Assembly (NCBI RefSeq): GCF_000718555.1
Contig: NZ_JOAN01000001.1
Span: 1-64,000 of the forward strand
Direction of reading: 5' to 3'
Length of the DNA stretch: 64,000 nucleotides
From: Micromonospora chokoriensis
GTDB taxonomy: Bacteria > Actinomycetota > Actinomycetes > Mycobacteriales > Micromonosporaceae
Below, piece after piece: positions 8,993 to 17,506 of this stretch. Position 1 is the stretch's first letter. Every line of letters begins with the position of its first letter. The translations under genes were made by a program, and so were the position numbers. Under the pieces are notes generated by a model. That model ran no database searches and was not told where the DNA came from. It saw nothing but the letters and a program-made list of their open reading frames with translations.

Positions 8993-9435
8993 GGCAGTGT
9001 CACCCTCTCCACAGTTCCGTGGGCGGTCTGCTGTACCGCGAAGTCCACGCCTGGCACCACCGACAGGGACCGGCCACTTACCGTGCAGGTCACGTGGATG
9101 TCGTCGACGGTGACGCAGCTCGGGCCGGGAGTGTTCCAGCCCACCAGCCAGCCACCGGCGGCGTTCAGGAACTGGGTGGCGCTGGCCACTCCGGCGCCGT
9201 CCCCCGCCTGGTACGACCGCTGAGCATTGACCCCGCCCTGCGCCGCGTTCAACGCGGTCGAGCGGGCGAGGAAGACGGCCGCGACCTGGATCGAGGCGAA
9301 GAGCAGCACCAGGATCAGCGGCATCATCACGGCCAACTCCACCGGGTTGGCACCCCGCTCCCGGTCGCCAGCCACGAGGCGGTGCCGAGCGGCGGTGACC
9401 GCTCGGCTCCACCTCGAGAACGTGGCTCGGCGCAT
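8989..9435 (-). CDS. TadE family protein (first copy)
   Basis: 148 residues. An Arg-rich start, then ERGANPVELAVMMPLILVLLF, the classical TadE prepilin-like segment with the Glu that usually sits at +5, and an extracellular domain with two cysteines (SCVTVDD and VTCTVS). It is probably a minor pseudopilin of the tad apparatus. It begins 5 bases after the small pilin gene and overlaps the second TadE gene by four bases. The two TadE copies are clearly homologous in layout but not close in sequence, so the duplication is old. Confidence 0.88.
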   Translation of the reverse strand: MRRATFSRWSRAVTAARHRLVAGDRERGANPVELAVMMPLILVLLFASIQVAAVFLARSTALNAAQGGVNAQRSYQAGDGAGVASATQFLNAAGGWLVGWNTPGPSCVTVDDIHVTCTVSGRSLSVVPGVDFAVQQTAHGTVERVTLP

Positions 9436-9440
9436 CCCGG

Positions 9441-9659
9441 CTACTGGCCCGCGCCGGTGCCTGTGCCCGGGTTGTTTGGGATGCCGGTCATCCAGTTGTT
9501 GGCCTTGGTCAGGGCCAGAGCGGTGACGGCCACGGCGACGGCGACCAGGCCGAAGATGATCACTGCGGTGGGCACCGGGCTGTCGCCGCGCTCACCGTCA
9601 CGGCGCAGCTCGGCCAGGCGCGTCGTCAGCACGACGTGCAGGTAGCTGAGGATGGACAT
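9441..9659 (-). CDS. Small Flp-type pilin candidate
   Basis: 72 residues, start MSILSYLHVV chosen because of the good ribosome site GAAGGAGAA just upstream. After a charged region (RRDGERGDSP) there is a single hydrophobic helix (TAVIIFGLVAVAVAVTALAL, about residues 35-54) and a short Gly/Thr tail. Length, single helix, and position between TadC and TadE match a Flp major pilin, but the usual G-x4-E-Y cleavage signature is not evident; GDSPVP occupies that place. It could be a divergent pilin or a small structural membrane protein. It lies 25 bases after TadC inside the operon, not at its head. Confidence 0.7.
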   Translation of the reverse strand: MSILSYLHVVLTTRLAELRRDGERGDSPVPTAVIIFGLVAVAVAVTALALTKANNWMTGIPNNPGTGTGAGQ

Positions 9660-9684
9660 GGCGTTCTCCTTCAGGGGGATGGGG

Positions 9685-10557
9685 TCAGATACGGGCGAGG
9701 AACGGATAGAGGACGAACCCGAGCAGCACGAAGACGAGCAGCGCACCCGGGATGTCGAGTCGGCTTGTCACACCCTCGGCACGAGCGAGGTTGTCGGTGC
9801 GGATCTGGTCGCGCAGCGAGTCAGCCCGGCTGCGCAGGGTCTCGTGCACCTGCGCACCCTCGCTGCCCGAGGAGCGCATGATCGCGCCAACGTCGCCCAG
9901 CTCCGGAATGCCGATCTTGTCGGCGAGCTCGCGCAGCTCGTCCCAGGGTGCGTGCATCTGCATCTGGGCGATCCGCAGCGACTCCTGAAGCCGGTCGAAT
10001 ACCCAGCCGTCGCAGACCGCCGCTGCCCGCTCCAGCGACTGCACCGGCCCGTGCGCCGCGGAGAGCTGCAACGCCACCAGATCGAGGTAGGTGCAGACCG
10101 CCTGTCGAAACTCGTCGCGGGCGGCCTCGGCCTTGGTCAGCACGGCACGGTGTGCCAGCAGGCCGCTCATCAGCGCCAGCCCGAGACTGCCGAGCACCGG
10201 TATGACGAGCGGAATCGAGATGCCGACCGCCAACAGCGCCACCCCGAGCAGGGTCGGCGTGGCCAGCCCGATCAGTGCGGAGAGCAGCACCGACAGCGCG
10301 TACTGCTCGGAGGTCTGACCGATCAGGGCCAGCTGTCGGTGTGGCGGACGCAGCCAGCGGGACATCCCGCTCAGCCAGTCGAGTCGCCGGGACGCGGGAG
10401 TGGCGAGGCGGCCAGTGCCAGGTGGCTGGTGCAGCCGGCGCAGCGCCGGCCCGAGCGCCGGAGTCGCCGGCACCAACTCGCGAACCACCAGGAACACGCC
10501 CAACCCGACCCCGGCACCACCACAGACCGCCATGGCCAACTGCCAGTTAACGATCAT
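9685..10557 (-). CDS. tadC: TadC, type II secretion system F-domain membrane protein
   Basis: 290 residues, usual length. One N-terminal membrane helix (residues 5-26), a pair in the middle (about 90-150), a cytoplasmic GspF-type domain (FRQAVCTYLDLVALQLSAAHGP, then a second half ending RAEGVTSRLDIPG), and a final helix (ALLVFVLLGFVLYPFL). TadC pairs with TadB to form the inner-membrane platform on which the TadA ATPase acts. Its ATG overlaps the TadB stop by four bases. Confidence 0.9.
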   Translation of the reverse strand: MIVNWQLAMAVCGGAGVGLGVFLVVRELVPATPALGPALRRLHQPPGTGRLATPASRRLDWLSGMSRWLRPPHRQLALIGQTSEQYALSVLLSALIGLATPTLLGVALLAVGISIPLVIPVLGSLGLALMSGLLAHRAVLTKAEAARDEFRQAVCTYLDLVALQLSAAHGPVQSLERAAAVCDGWVFDRLQESLRIAQMQMHAPWDELRELADKIGIPELGDVGAIMRSSGSEGAQVHETLRSRADSLRDQIRTDNLARAEGVTSRLDIPGALLVFVLLGFVLYPFLARI

Positions 10558-11456
10558 GAGACCACCTCGGCTGGGTCGGGCGCCGGCAGGAACCGGGCCG
10601 GCCGCCGCGGCTGACTCATCGACCGAACCCAGGCCAGCAGGCCGATGAAGGCGGCGCCGAGAACGGCCATCACCACCTGACCCACCGGCGTTCCGTACGG
10701 CTTGATGTACTCGGTGTTGACCAGCCCGTACGCGAGGGTCGCCAGCGTCATCCCGGTGAGGAAGCGGACCGCGAACCGGGGCTGGGTGCGTTTGGCCTCG
10801 ATCTCGCGGCGGGTGGCCACCTCAGCGGACGCCGCACCGGCGATCGAACCGAGCACGTCGCCCAGCCGCTCACCCCGGTCCGAGAGGTGCAGGATCAGCG
10901 CCGCGACGACCTGGTCGCAGACCGGGTCGGCGATCTCGTCGGCGAATGCCAGCAGTGCGGAGCGGGCCATCCAGCCGGCCTGTAGACGGGCGGCGAGCAG
11001 CCGTACCTCGTCCTCGATGCCGGGTGGCACGCTGCCGATCGTGCCGATGATCGACTGTTGGAGGCCCTGCCCGGTGCCGGAGACGTCCTTGAGTCGGCGG
11101 GTCCACTCGCCGACCGCCTCGATCCGGGCGATCGCCTTCTGCTCGGCCTTGCCGACCCCGAACAGCCACGGGGTGCCGGGCACCGCCACCGCCACCAGCA
11201 GGCCGACCACCGGCAACCCGGTCAGCAGGAAGGCCAACGCGCCGGCGATCAGCGCGGCGACCAGCAGCATCTGGTGGGCCCGTTGCTCGGCCGGGGTGGC
11301 GCCCGGCCCACGCCACAGTCGACTCAGCCCCGGCCCGCCACCCGGGCGTGGCCCGGGCGGCTGACGCGTCCCGACCAGCGCGACCACGGCCAGCAGCAGC
11401 CCGGCCACACAGGCGGCCCCGGAGACCACCGCGATCAACTCCAGGCTGCCGAGCAT
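10554..11456 (-). CDS. tadB: TadB, type II secretion system F-domain membrane protein
   Basis: 300 residues from the ATG at 11456, which lies 4 bases after the TadA stop and is preceded by GGCGGTGA. Visible are an N-terminal helix (SLELIAVVSGAACVAGLLLA), a second hydrophobic pair around residues 90-125, the GspF-like core with GQGLQQSIIGTIGSVP and SDRGERLGDVLGSIAG, and two C-terminal helices (FLTGMTLATLAYGLV and VVMAVLGAAFIGLLAW). It would form the membrane platform with TadC. An in-frame upstream start would overlap TadA by 50 bases and adds residues that look non-coding. Confidence 0.9.
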   Translation of the reverse strand: MLGSLELIAVVSGAACVAGLLLAVVALVGTRQPPGPRPGGGPGLSRLWRGPGATPAEQRAHQMLLVAALIAGALAFLLTGLPVVGLLVAVAVPGTPWLFGVGKAEQKAIARIEAVGEWTRRLKDVSGTGQGLQQSIIGTIGSVPPGIEDEVRLLAARLQAGWMARSALLAFADEIADPVCDQVVAALILHLSDRGERLGDVLGSIAGAASAEVATRREIEAKRTQPRFAVRFLTGMTLATLAYGLVNTEYIKPYGTPVGQVVMAVLGAAFIGLLAWVRSMSQPRRPARFLPAPDPAEVVS

Positions 11457-11460
11457 CAAG

Positions 11461-12999
11461 TCACCGCCGGGCCAGTCGGGTTTGTCGAGGCCGCCGCCAG
11501 GCCCCGGCACCGGCCTCGACCCACCGGGTCAGCAGCCGCGAGTCGTACCCCACCCGCAGCAACTGGTCACGAACCCGCTCCGGCAGGTGCCGGGGGACCG
11601 CCCGACCGTCCGGGCCAGGCCCGAAGACCGTGGTGGTGGTGATCCGCCCGGCCTCACCGGCCCCGATCACCTCCTCCACGTGCGAGACGAACCGGTGTTT
11701 CCGCCCGCCGATCGCGGTCTCGTCCTCGACGGTGACGTAGACGATCAGGTCGAGAGCGTTGCCGGCCATCCGGCGGGCCTGGTCGACGGTCATTTCGCGG
11801 CCGTGCGCCAACGCCAGCTCGACGATCCGTTCACCCACACCGGCGGCGCTGCGCGCGTGGATGGTGCACATCGACCCCCGGCTGGTGGTCATCGCCTGGA
11901 GCATCGGCACGATCTCCCGGGACCGCACCTCGCCCACGATGATCCGCAGGACGCCCATCCGCAGCGACAGCGGGATCAGGTCGGCGATGGTCACCTCACC
12001 GGCGGGGCGGCCGTCGAAGCCGCGCTCGCCGTGGCCCTCCCTGGCCTCGAAGCTCATCACCGCCCGGTGCCGCTCCCGGCGGCGGGCCGGGAGCAACTCC
12101 CGGCTCTCCTCCAGCAGCACGTACGGCTCGTCGGGCGGGATCTCGCTCATCAACGCCCGGATGATCGTGGTCTTTCCGGCACCGGCCAACCCGGCGACCA
12201 TGATGTTCAGACCGGCGCGCATCGCCGCACGGAGGAAGTCGCGCAGCAGCGGGTCGATCATCTCGTCCAGGTCACCTCGGGCGCCCGCGAGGTCGTCGAG
12301 GCTCACGTCCAGGGTGTTGTGCTTGCGGATCACCGCGTACGGGCGGTGGCTGACCAGGAACACCGCCGCCAGCCGGCTGCCGTCGGGCAGTTGCAGGTCG
12401 AGGGTGGGCTTCACGGTGGACAGGGACCGTTCGGTCGCCCCCGCCCGCCGGGCCGCCGCCTGGAGGATCTCCACCAACTCGGCGTCGCTGTCGGCGATCG
12501 GTTCGGCCCAGTCCACCCCACCGCCGTGCCGGGCGATGCGTACCTGGTCGCAGCCGAGGATGTGCACCTCCTCGATGGTGTCGTCGACCAGCAGGGTCTG
12601 TAGCCGGCCGAGCCCGACCAACTCGGCGGTCACCTGGTCGAGCAGCAGGCGTTCCTCGCCAGCGGCCATCGGTGTGCCGGCCCGACGCACCGAGTCCGCG
12701 TACGCGGCGACCACCGTGACGGCGAGCCGGGCCCGCTCGGTGTCCTCCTCGTCGACGGTGAATTCCCGGCCGCGCTGCCAGAGGGTGAGCCGTTCGGTGA
12801 GTTCCCGGCGCAGCTCCCGGACCACGTGGAAATCCATCCGGGGCCGTGGCGGCGACTCCGGCGGCGGTGTGGCCGCAGACGTCGGCGGCATCGGCACCGA
12901 CGGGTGGTGCCGGCCGTTCGGCCCGGCCAGGGGCGGCACGGTGGAGGTCACGTCCGGTGGCGGTTGGCGGGGATCTGCGGAGACCGGCTCAAACCGCAT
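11461..12999 (-). CDS. tadA: TadA/CpaF-type secretion ATPase
   Basis: 512 residues. After a Pro-rich leader (about 1-55) comes the CpaF N-terminal domain (FHVVRELRRELTERL, VLGL-type segment ELVGLGRLQTLLVDDTIEEV) and the ATPase core: Walker A GLAGAGKTT (residues 270-278), the Asp box (LLEESREL), Walker B region GVLRIIVGEVRSREIV and a His box (SMCTIHARS). It is the motor of the tad system, in the cytoplasm at the TadB/TadC platform. ATG at 12999 is chosen because AGGGGG precedes it; this start overlaps the TadZ gene by 11 bases. Confidence 0.93.
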   Translation of the reverse strand: MRFEPVSADPRQPPPDVTSTVPPLAGPNGRHHPSVPMPPTSAATPPPESPPRPRMDFHVVRELRRELTERLTLWQRGREFTVDEEDTERARLAVTVVAAYADSVRRAGTPMAAGEERLLLDQVTAELVGLGRLQTLLVDDTIEEVHILGCDQVRIARHGGGVDWAEPIADSDAELVEILQAAARRAGATERSLSTVKPTLDLQLPDGSRLAAVFLVSHRPYAVIRKHNTLDVSLDDLAGARGDLDEMIDPLLRDFLRAAMRAGLNIMVAGLAGAGKTTIIRALMSEIPPDEPYVLLEESRELLPARRRERHRAVMSFEAREGHGERGFDGRPAGEVTIADLIPLSLRMGVLRIIVGEVRSREIVPMLQAMTTSRGSMCTIHARSAAGVGERIVELALAHGREMTVDQARRMAGNALDLIVYVTVEDETAIGGRKHRFVSHVEEVIGAGEAGRITTTTVFGPGPDGRAVPRHLPERVRDQLLRVGYDSRLLTRWVEAGAGAWRRPRQTRLARR

Positions 13000-13789
13000 C
13001 CGGCACCCCCTGCTGCACGGGCCACGCCAATCGGGCCCGCCGTCGCTCCAGGAGCGCCCCGACCGGCACCTCAAGCGCGGCCGCCGCGCGCATCAGCGGC
13101 CGTCCGGCCCGCACCGTCCCGCCCAGGGCGAGCACCCCGGCGGTACGCGGATCGTGCGGCAGCCGCGCGATGACCGGCAGTTTCAGGGCGCGGCTGATCT
13201 CGGCGCGCCCGTGCCCGGCACCGACCAGCAACAACCGCAGCGTGCCCGGCGGCACCCGATGCTCGGCGAAGTCCCGTTCGATGGTGGTGACCACCGCCCG
13301 GGTGCCGGAGAGGTCCGGCAGGTGCGCCCGGGTCACCAACAGCACCACCGAGGCGGCACGCAGCACCGGCCACGGCGGCCCGGTCACGTGCAGTCGGCCA
13401 CAGTCGACCAGGACGTCGTAGCCGGGGGTGCCGCGGTCGAGGGCGTCGAAGTAGTCGGCGAAGCGCTGCCAGAGCGGGGTGACGCTACCGCTCTGGGCCG
13501 GGTCGACGAGGCCGGGCAGCAGCAGCCGTTCCCGGCGGGGTGCGTCCAGGTCGACCAGCTGCGACCAGAACGCGGTCTCCAGGTTGCCGTCGCGCAACTC
13601 CCCGACGGCCAGCTCTCCGATGCCGCGCGGGCCGTCCAGTTGGCCGCCGAGGTACCCGGCGAGGATCGAGCCGCCGGCCGGATCGCACTCGGCGACCACC
13701 AGCCGCCGGTGCCAGGCCAGCGCGCAGGCCAGCGCCGAGGTCGTGACGCCGGGTGAACCCTTCGCGGAGACCAGCGCGATGATCGCCAT
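12989..13789 (-). CDS. TadZ/CpaE-like ParA-family ATPase
   Basis: 266 residues of the MinD/ParA fold, the type that positions tad machines at a cell pole. The deviant Walker A segment is SAKGSPGVTTSALA (residues 8-21): the signature Lys10 is present, but the usual GKT is replaced by GVTT, so nucleotide hydrolysis may be weak or absent. DVLVDCGRL is the second nucleotide-contact segment. No receiver domain is present, unlike full CpaE. It starts 2 bases after the SAF-domain gene and overlaps TadA. Confidence 0.82.
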   Translation of the reverse strand: MAIIALVSAKGSPGVTTSALACALAWHRRLVVAECDPAGGSILAGYLGGQLDGPRGIGELAVGELRDGNLETAFWSQLVDLDAPRRERLLLPGLVDPAQSGSVTPLWQRFADYFDALDRGTPGYDVLVDCGRLHVTGPPWPVLRAASVVLLVTRAHLPDLSGTRAVVTTIERDFAEHRVPPGTLRLLLVGAGHGRAEISRALKLPVIARLPHDPRTAGVLALGGTVRAGRPLMRAAAALEVPVGALLERRRARLAWPVQQGVPDAV

Positions 13790-13791
13790 AC

Positions 13792-14451
13792 TCAGGCCGC
13801 CTCGGTCAGCACGACGGCGAGCCGTTGCTGTGCGGCGAGCGCCACCACCGCCGGCACGTCGCGGGTGAGCAGCGCCAGATAGAGGACTTTGTTGTCGTTG
13901 GCCGGGCTGACCATGTCGATGACGGTGGCCGAGAAGCGTGTGCCGGCGGCAGCCGCGTCACCGTTGGCGTTGTTGTCCGGAGTGCTGACCAGCAGGACCT
14001 TGTCACCAGGGTGTAGCTCGCGGGCCGGCACCTGGGCGGTCTTCAGGCCGAGCGCGATCTGCTGCTGGCCCGGGCCGAGCAGCGGATCGGCGGTGATCTG
14101 TCCCAGGGTGAGCAGCGTGCCCGGGACCAGCGCGACGGCGGCCCGTTTGCCGACCACCTCGTCGAGCCGCCCGGCGGGCACCGGGCGCAGCCCCTGGCCG
14201 CCGGCGACCTGCACGGTGATCAGGTCGGCGGCGCTGATCTCCCGGCCCACCTCCACCGGTCGTGCCACCGCCAGATAGCTGCCGGTGGCCCGTACCGAGG
14301 TGACCGCGAACGCCGCGCCCAGCCCGCCCAGGGCGATCAGGAGGACGGCAAGGCCGAGCAGCCCGGGGCGCACCCGGCGCTGTCGGACCACGGTGGGCGG
14401 GTTGACGGGCGCGTCCACCGACCCGGTCCCATTGCGCGTAGCGAGGCTCAT
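13792..14451 (-). CDS. SAF-domain protein (CpaB/RcpC-like)
   Basis: 219 residues. A cytoplasmic N terminus, one membrane helix (LLGLAVLLIALGGLGAAFAV, about 31-50), then a SAF domain (YLAVARPVEVGREISAADLITVQV with AVALVPGTLLTLGQI). RcpC/CpaB proteins act on the outer side of the membrane in tad systems, perhaps binding wall polymer through the SAF domain. The start overlaps the upstream secreted-protein gene by four bases (ATGA), and TadZ follows after 2 bases. Confidence 0.85.
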   Translation of the reverse strand: MSLATRNGTGSVDAPVNPPTVVRQRRVRPGLLGLAVLLIALGGLGAAFAVTSVRATGSYLAVARPVEVGREISAADLITVQVAGGQGLRPVPAGRLDEVVGKRAAVALVPGTLLTLGQITADPLLGPGQQQIALGLKTAQVPARELHPGDKVLLVSTPDNNANGDAAAAGTRFSATVIDMVSPANDNKVLYLALLTRDVPAVVALAAQQRLAVVLTEAA

Positions 14452-15365
14452 CTGGTGACCACCTGGAGTTCGTTGATCTGGATCTGCACGATGCCGCTGG
14501 ATCGGGTCACCAGGATTTCTCCGCTCTGGCCGCCGCCGCTCCAGGTCACCGTCCAGTAGGTGGTGGCGCTGACCTCGTAGGTGTCGGCCTTCGAGTAGCC
14601 CTTGTCGTAGCCGCAGTCCGGGGAGGTGCCGCCGGCGCGATCACCCTTCGGGTCGTACGGCGTGCCGGCCTTTTCGCAGGGGACCTTGTCCCCGTTGCCC
14701 ATGTCCCAGACGGTCCGGGTGACCTTCGCCTCGATGGAGACGGTCACGTCCCGGTCGGTCGCGGACGCGGTCAGCGGGCCGAAGTAGCTGGTGCTCGGCG
14801 CCGCCCACATCCAGACGGGCAGGCCGACCAGGCCGGGGCCGATGCTCTTGCGGGGTGCCACCCTCAGCGGTGCCGGCAGCAGCTTGATCGACGCCAGGGC
14901 ACGACGGGCCAACTCCTCCGGGTTGGGTGGCGCGCCGAAGCCGGCTGGCGGATCATCCAGCGGCACCACGGTCTGATTGCCCACGTCGGCGCCGCCGTTG
15001 CACGTCTTCACGTACCACTGCTGGCCCTCGGGTGCCTCGGGCTGCGGCGTGGCGAGCTTGTAGTAGCAGCCGTCGCTACTGCTGAACCAGCCCAGGAACT
15101 CGTCGTAGCAGGGGATGGTCCGCCCGTCCCACCGACAGGTGCTGCTGCCACCGCCGCTGCCACCGTCGTCGTCCCCGCCACCGCCGTCGTTCCCGCCACC
15201 GCCCGGGTTGCCGGGCTCGTCGTCCCAGACACTGCAGTCGGGCTGGTCGGGCGGGCAACCAGCCCCCGGGTCGGCGCGTCGGGCGGCGGCCGGCATGGTC
15301 GCGCCGACCACCAACACGAGCGCGAGGCCGATCCCGGCGAGCACCCGCCCTCCCCGGGTCAGCAC
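14448..15365 (-). CDS. Secreted protein of the tad operon, function unknown
   Basis: 305 residues from the GTG at 15365, which overlaps the preceding stop codon within GTGCTGA. The start gives a clean signal peptide (VLTRGGRVLAGIGLALVLVV, cleavage near PAAARRADP). A longer frame from a TTG at 15404 is possible but starts inside the upstream gene. After the signal comes a Cys-containing segment, a Gly/Asp-rich linker (GGGGNDGGGGDDDGG), and a domain with more cysteines (TCRWDG, IPCYDEF, GCYYKL, KTCNGG) that may form disulphides. Similar secreted proteins head tad loci in other actinomycetes, by recall; the role is not known. Confidence 0.75.
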   Translation of the reverse strand: MLTRGGRVLAGIGLALVLVVGATMPAAARRADPGAGCPPDQPDCSVWDDEPGNPGGGGNDGGGGDDDGGSGGGSSTCRWDGRTIPCYDEFLGWFSSSDGCYYKLATPQPEAPEGQQWYVKTCNGGADVGNQTVVPLDDPPAGFGAPPNPEELARRALASIKLLPAPLRVAPRKSIGPGLVGLPVWMWAAPSTSYFGPLTASATDRDVTVSIEAKVTRTVWDMGNGDKVPCEKAGTPYDPKGDRAGGTSPDCGYDKGYSKADTYEVSATTYWTVTWSGGGQSGEILVTRSSGIVQIQINELQVVTR

Positions 15366-15925
15366 GGCTGGTCCCGGTGCGTCGTACCGGAGTTGATCAG
15401 CCAACGGCCGTCGGGATAGCGGGTCGCAGTGGCGGTGGAGAGGTGTCTGCCGCCCCCACTGCCCGGGACCGGGCGCTTGTCCTTGGCGTAGACCAGCCGG
15501 TAGCCGGTTGTGTCCAGGCAGTCCTGGATCTCCACGGTGGCTGGCTTCGCGTCCAGGCTGACGGCGGTCACGGTCGGGTCGGACTTCAACGTCCCGGTAC
15601 GCATAGCGCCGTGCTCCTTAGCGTCGCGAATGGACAATCGGACCCGGGTGAGAAGTGGATCAGCGAGGAACCGGGACAGTTCCGGCGCGCGCGGATCGCT
15701 GCGCGCGCCTGCGGTGCGCGAGGCCGCGAGATAACCGGAGTACGCGTCGAGTGCCGCTTTCTCGGCAGCTTGCCGTTCGACGTCGGGATCGATCCGGTGT
15801 CCGTCGTCGCGGGCTGCGGTCGGCCGTTCGACCGCCTCCCGTCCGCTGGCGCAGGCGGTGACTGGCACCGCTGTCACGACCGCCAGCAGGCAGATTGCCG
15901 CTCGTCTGAGCTGCCGTCCGCGCAC
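15359..15925 (-). CDS. Tad-operon lipoprotein, first gene of the operon
   Basis: 188 residues from a GTG at 15925 that has GAGGAGG about 8 bases upstream. The leader has two arginine clusters and a hydrophobic run ending in the lipobox VTAC, so Cys25 would be lipid-modified and the protein displayed outside the membrane. The mature part (VERQAAEKAALDAYSGYLAAS and a C-terminal beta region ending INSGTTHRDQPC) resembles small tad-linked lipoproteins of actinomycetes by general layout. No function is known. It heads the operon after a long intergenic region. Confidence 0.75.
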   Translation of the reverse strand: MRGRQLRRAAICLLAVVTAVPVTACASGREAVERPTAARDDGHRIDPDVERQAAEKAALDAYSGYLAASRTAGARSDPRAPELSRFLADPLLTRVRLSIRDAKEHGAMRTGTLKSDPTVTAVSLDAKPATVEIQDCLDTTGYRLVYAKDKRPVPGSGGGRHLSTATATRYPDGRWLINSGTTHRDQPC

Positions 15926-16514
15926 CGTCGAGCCTCCTCGTGGTCGCCCGACGCGGTGATCGTGCACCGCCGTCGGGCATGCGGAAGCGCGCCCGGATCA
16001 GCACATCCGGAGCCGATCATTGCGCTTCTGCATTCACCGTTACGGATCTTCTACAAATGCAGGTCCTGTGTCGTCCGGTTGTGAAGGTGAGGCTTGCATC
16101 ACACTCAAGGGGCGAGCATAGGCTGACGCTCGCCGATGCAACAGAGGCAATTCAAGTGAACACTCTGCGTGATGACAGGTGGTGGTGGTGGGTGTCCACG
16201 CTGTCCCTGGGGCAATGGTCGAGCGAAAGGTCGTTATTGATGGGGCGTCGCCGAGTCGGATGGGCTCACCGAGATCTCGCTGGCGGTCGCCGGAGTGGGA
16301 CATCGCAGCCTTATCCCGGCATTCGAACGGTGTTGCCGACCGATCGGCGAGCCGCGTCGTCCGACGGGGCGCTCGACTCGGAAGTGGTCGAAAGCACCCT
16401 CGCGGGGTCGGAGCGGGAGGTCGCTTTCTGCGCCATCCGCTACACCACAGCGCGTGCTCAATCACGATCCGTGTTCACCATTGCGGGGGAACGTCCGGCC
16501 GTAATGGAGGCGAC
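15926..16514. other. 589-base non-coding divergent region between the tad operon and prepilin peptidase
   Basis: No reading frame here has actinomycete-like codon use. The stretch around 16020-16100 is clearly lower in GC than its surroundings, as expected for promoters serving the tad operon leftward and the prepilin peptidase rightward. A hairpin with 7-bp arms (GGCGAGC at 16111-16117, GCTCGCC at 16128-16134) is visible. I cannot assign a promoter with confidence. Confidence 0.5.
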
Positions 16515-17420
16515 ATGGCACTGACCGGCCCCCCAGCGGCCGTCCCCGGCCGAGAAAACCCACCCGATCGGAGGCCGGCACCCCCGCCGGCCGGTGAGGC
16601 GACGCCGGAAGGCAACCGCCCTAGCCGACCTGGCCGTAGCGCCCACGGGGCGACGGCGGAACCCGCCCGCCCGGCAGTGCCCCCGGCGGTGGCGCGCACC
16701 CGGGTCTCGACCGTGTTGGCGATCCTCGCGATCAGCCCCTTGATGCGGATGGCAGCGCTGCGCTACGCCGTACCCCCGGGTCTGCCCAGCCGGACCGGCT
16801 GTGACGCCTGCGGCGCGCCGATCGGCCTGACCCGGCCCTGGCCGGCGCTCGGCCCGGCGGCCCGGTGCGGTCGCTGCCGCGCCCGGGTCGGCCCACCGCC
16901 GGGCACTGTCGAGTTGGCCGTGCTCGCGGCGGCGGTGCTGCTGGTGTTCGCCGGTCCGTCCGGCGGGGCGCTGCCGGCGCTGATCTGGTGGCTCGGCTGG
17001 ACGATCCCGGCGGTCCTCGTCGACCTGGCCGTGCACCGGTTGCCGGATCGGCTCACCCTGCCCGCAGCGGCCGGGACCTGGCTGCTGCTCGGCGTGGCCG
17101 CACTCGACGCCGACCCGGGGCATTGGCTACGGGCCGTCATCGCCGGTGCGGGACTGGCGCTCTTCTTCGCCAGCACCACGCTGCTGCTCGGCCGGCGCGG
17201 CTTCGGGCTGGGCGACGCCAAGCTGGCGCTGAGCGTGGGGGCGCTGCTCGGCTGGTACGGCTGGCCGGTGCTGCTGCTCGGCCTACTAGTCGCATTCGGG
17301 CTGTCCGCCCTGGTGAGCCTGGGCCTGCTGGCCGCGCGCCGAGCCCGCTGGAGCACCCACCTGCCGTTCGGCCCGTTCCTACTGCTCGGCACCACAGCCA
17401 CCCTCCTGCTGCCGACCTGA
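16515..17420 (+). CDS. Prepilin peptidase (A24 family)
   Basis: 301 residues. A Pro-rich hydrophilic leader of about 60 residues, unusual for the family, precedes the first membrane helix. The zinc-type cysteine pairs are present (Cys96/Cys99 in CDACG, Cys118/Cys121 in CGRCR), as are the two catalytic aspartates: Asp170 in DLAVHRLPD and Asp234 in the GLGD motif. The enzyme would cleave and possibly methylate the pilin and TadE precursors of the adjacent operon. The ATG at 16515 has GGAGG close upstream (4 bases), and the frame is open further upstream without looking coding. Confidence 0.88.
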   Translation: MALTGPPAAVPGRENPPDRRPAPPPAGEATPEGNRPSRPGRSAHGATAEPARPAVPPAVARTRVSTVLAILAISPLMRMAALRYAVPPGLPSRTGCDACGAPIGLTRPWPALGPAARCGRCRARVGPPPGTVELAVLAAAVLLVFAGPSGGALPALIWWLGWTIPAVLVDLAVHRLPDRLTLPAAAGTWLLLGVAALDADPGHWLRAVIAGAGLALFFASTTLLLGRRGFGLGDAKLALSVGALLGWYGWPVLLLGLLVAFGLSALVSLGLLAARRARWSTHLPFGPFLLLGTTATLLLPT

Positions 17421-17434
17421 CCCGCCGCCCGCCA

Positions 17435-17460
17435 GCCTGCCGCCCGGCCGGGCGGCAGGC
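17435..17460. terminator. 26-base perfect palindrome between convergent genes
   Basis: A perfect 13-bp self-complementary sequence, GCCTGCCGCCCGG and its complement, lies 15 bases after the prepilin peptidase stop and 47 bases before the PAP2 phosphatase stop on the other strand. It has no loop in the DNA, but transcripts from either side would fold. It most likely ends both transcripts. Confidence 0.65.
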
Positions 17461-17506
17461 GGGGTGGCGGGTGCGGCCAGCCGGCGGGTGCGGGGTGTCT
17501 CGCTGG

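Noticed and set aside
11759..13756. A 665-codon plus-strand open frame opposite TadA and TadZ
   Set aside because: It is the antisense of conserved ATPase genes; the sequence is low-complexity Ser/Arg/Pro with no ribosome site.
16179..16514. A possible longer N terminus of the prepilin peptidase
   Set aside because: The frame is open but the residues look random, the region is lower in GC, and a ribosome site lies directly before 16515.
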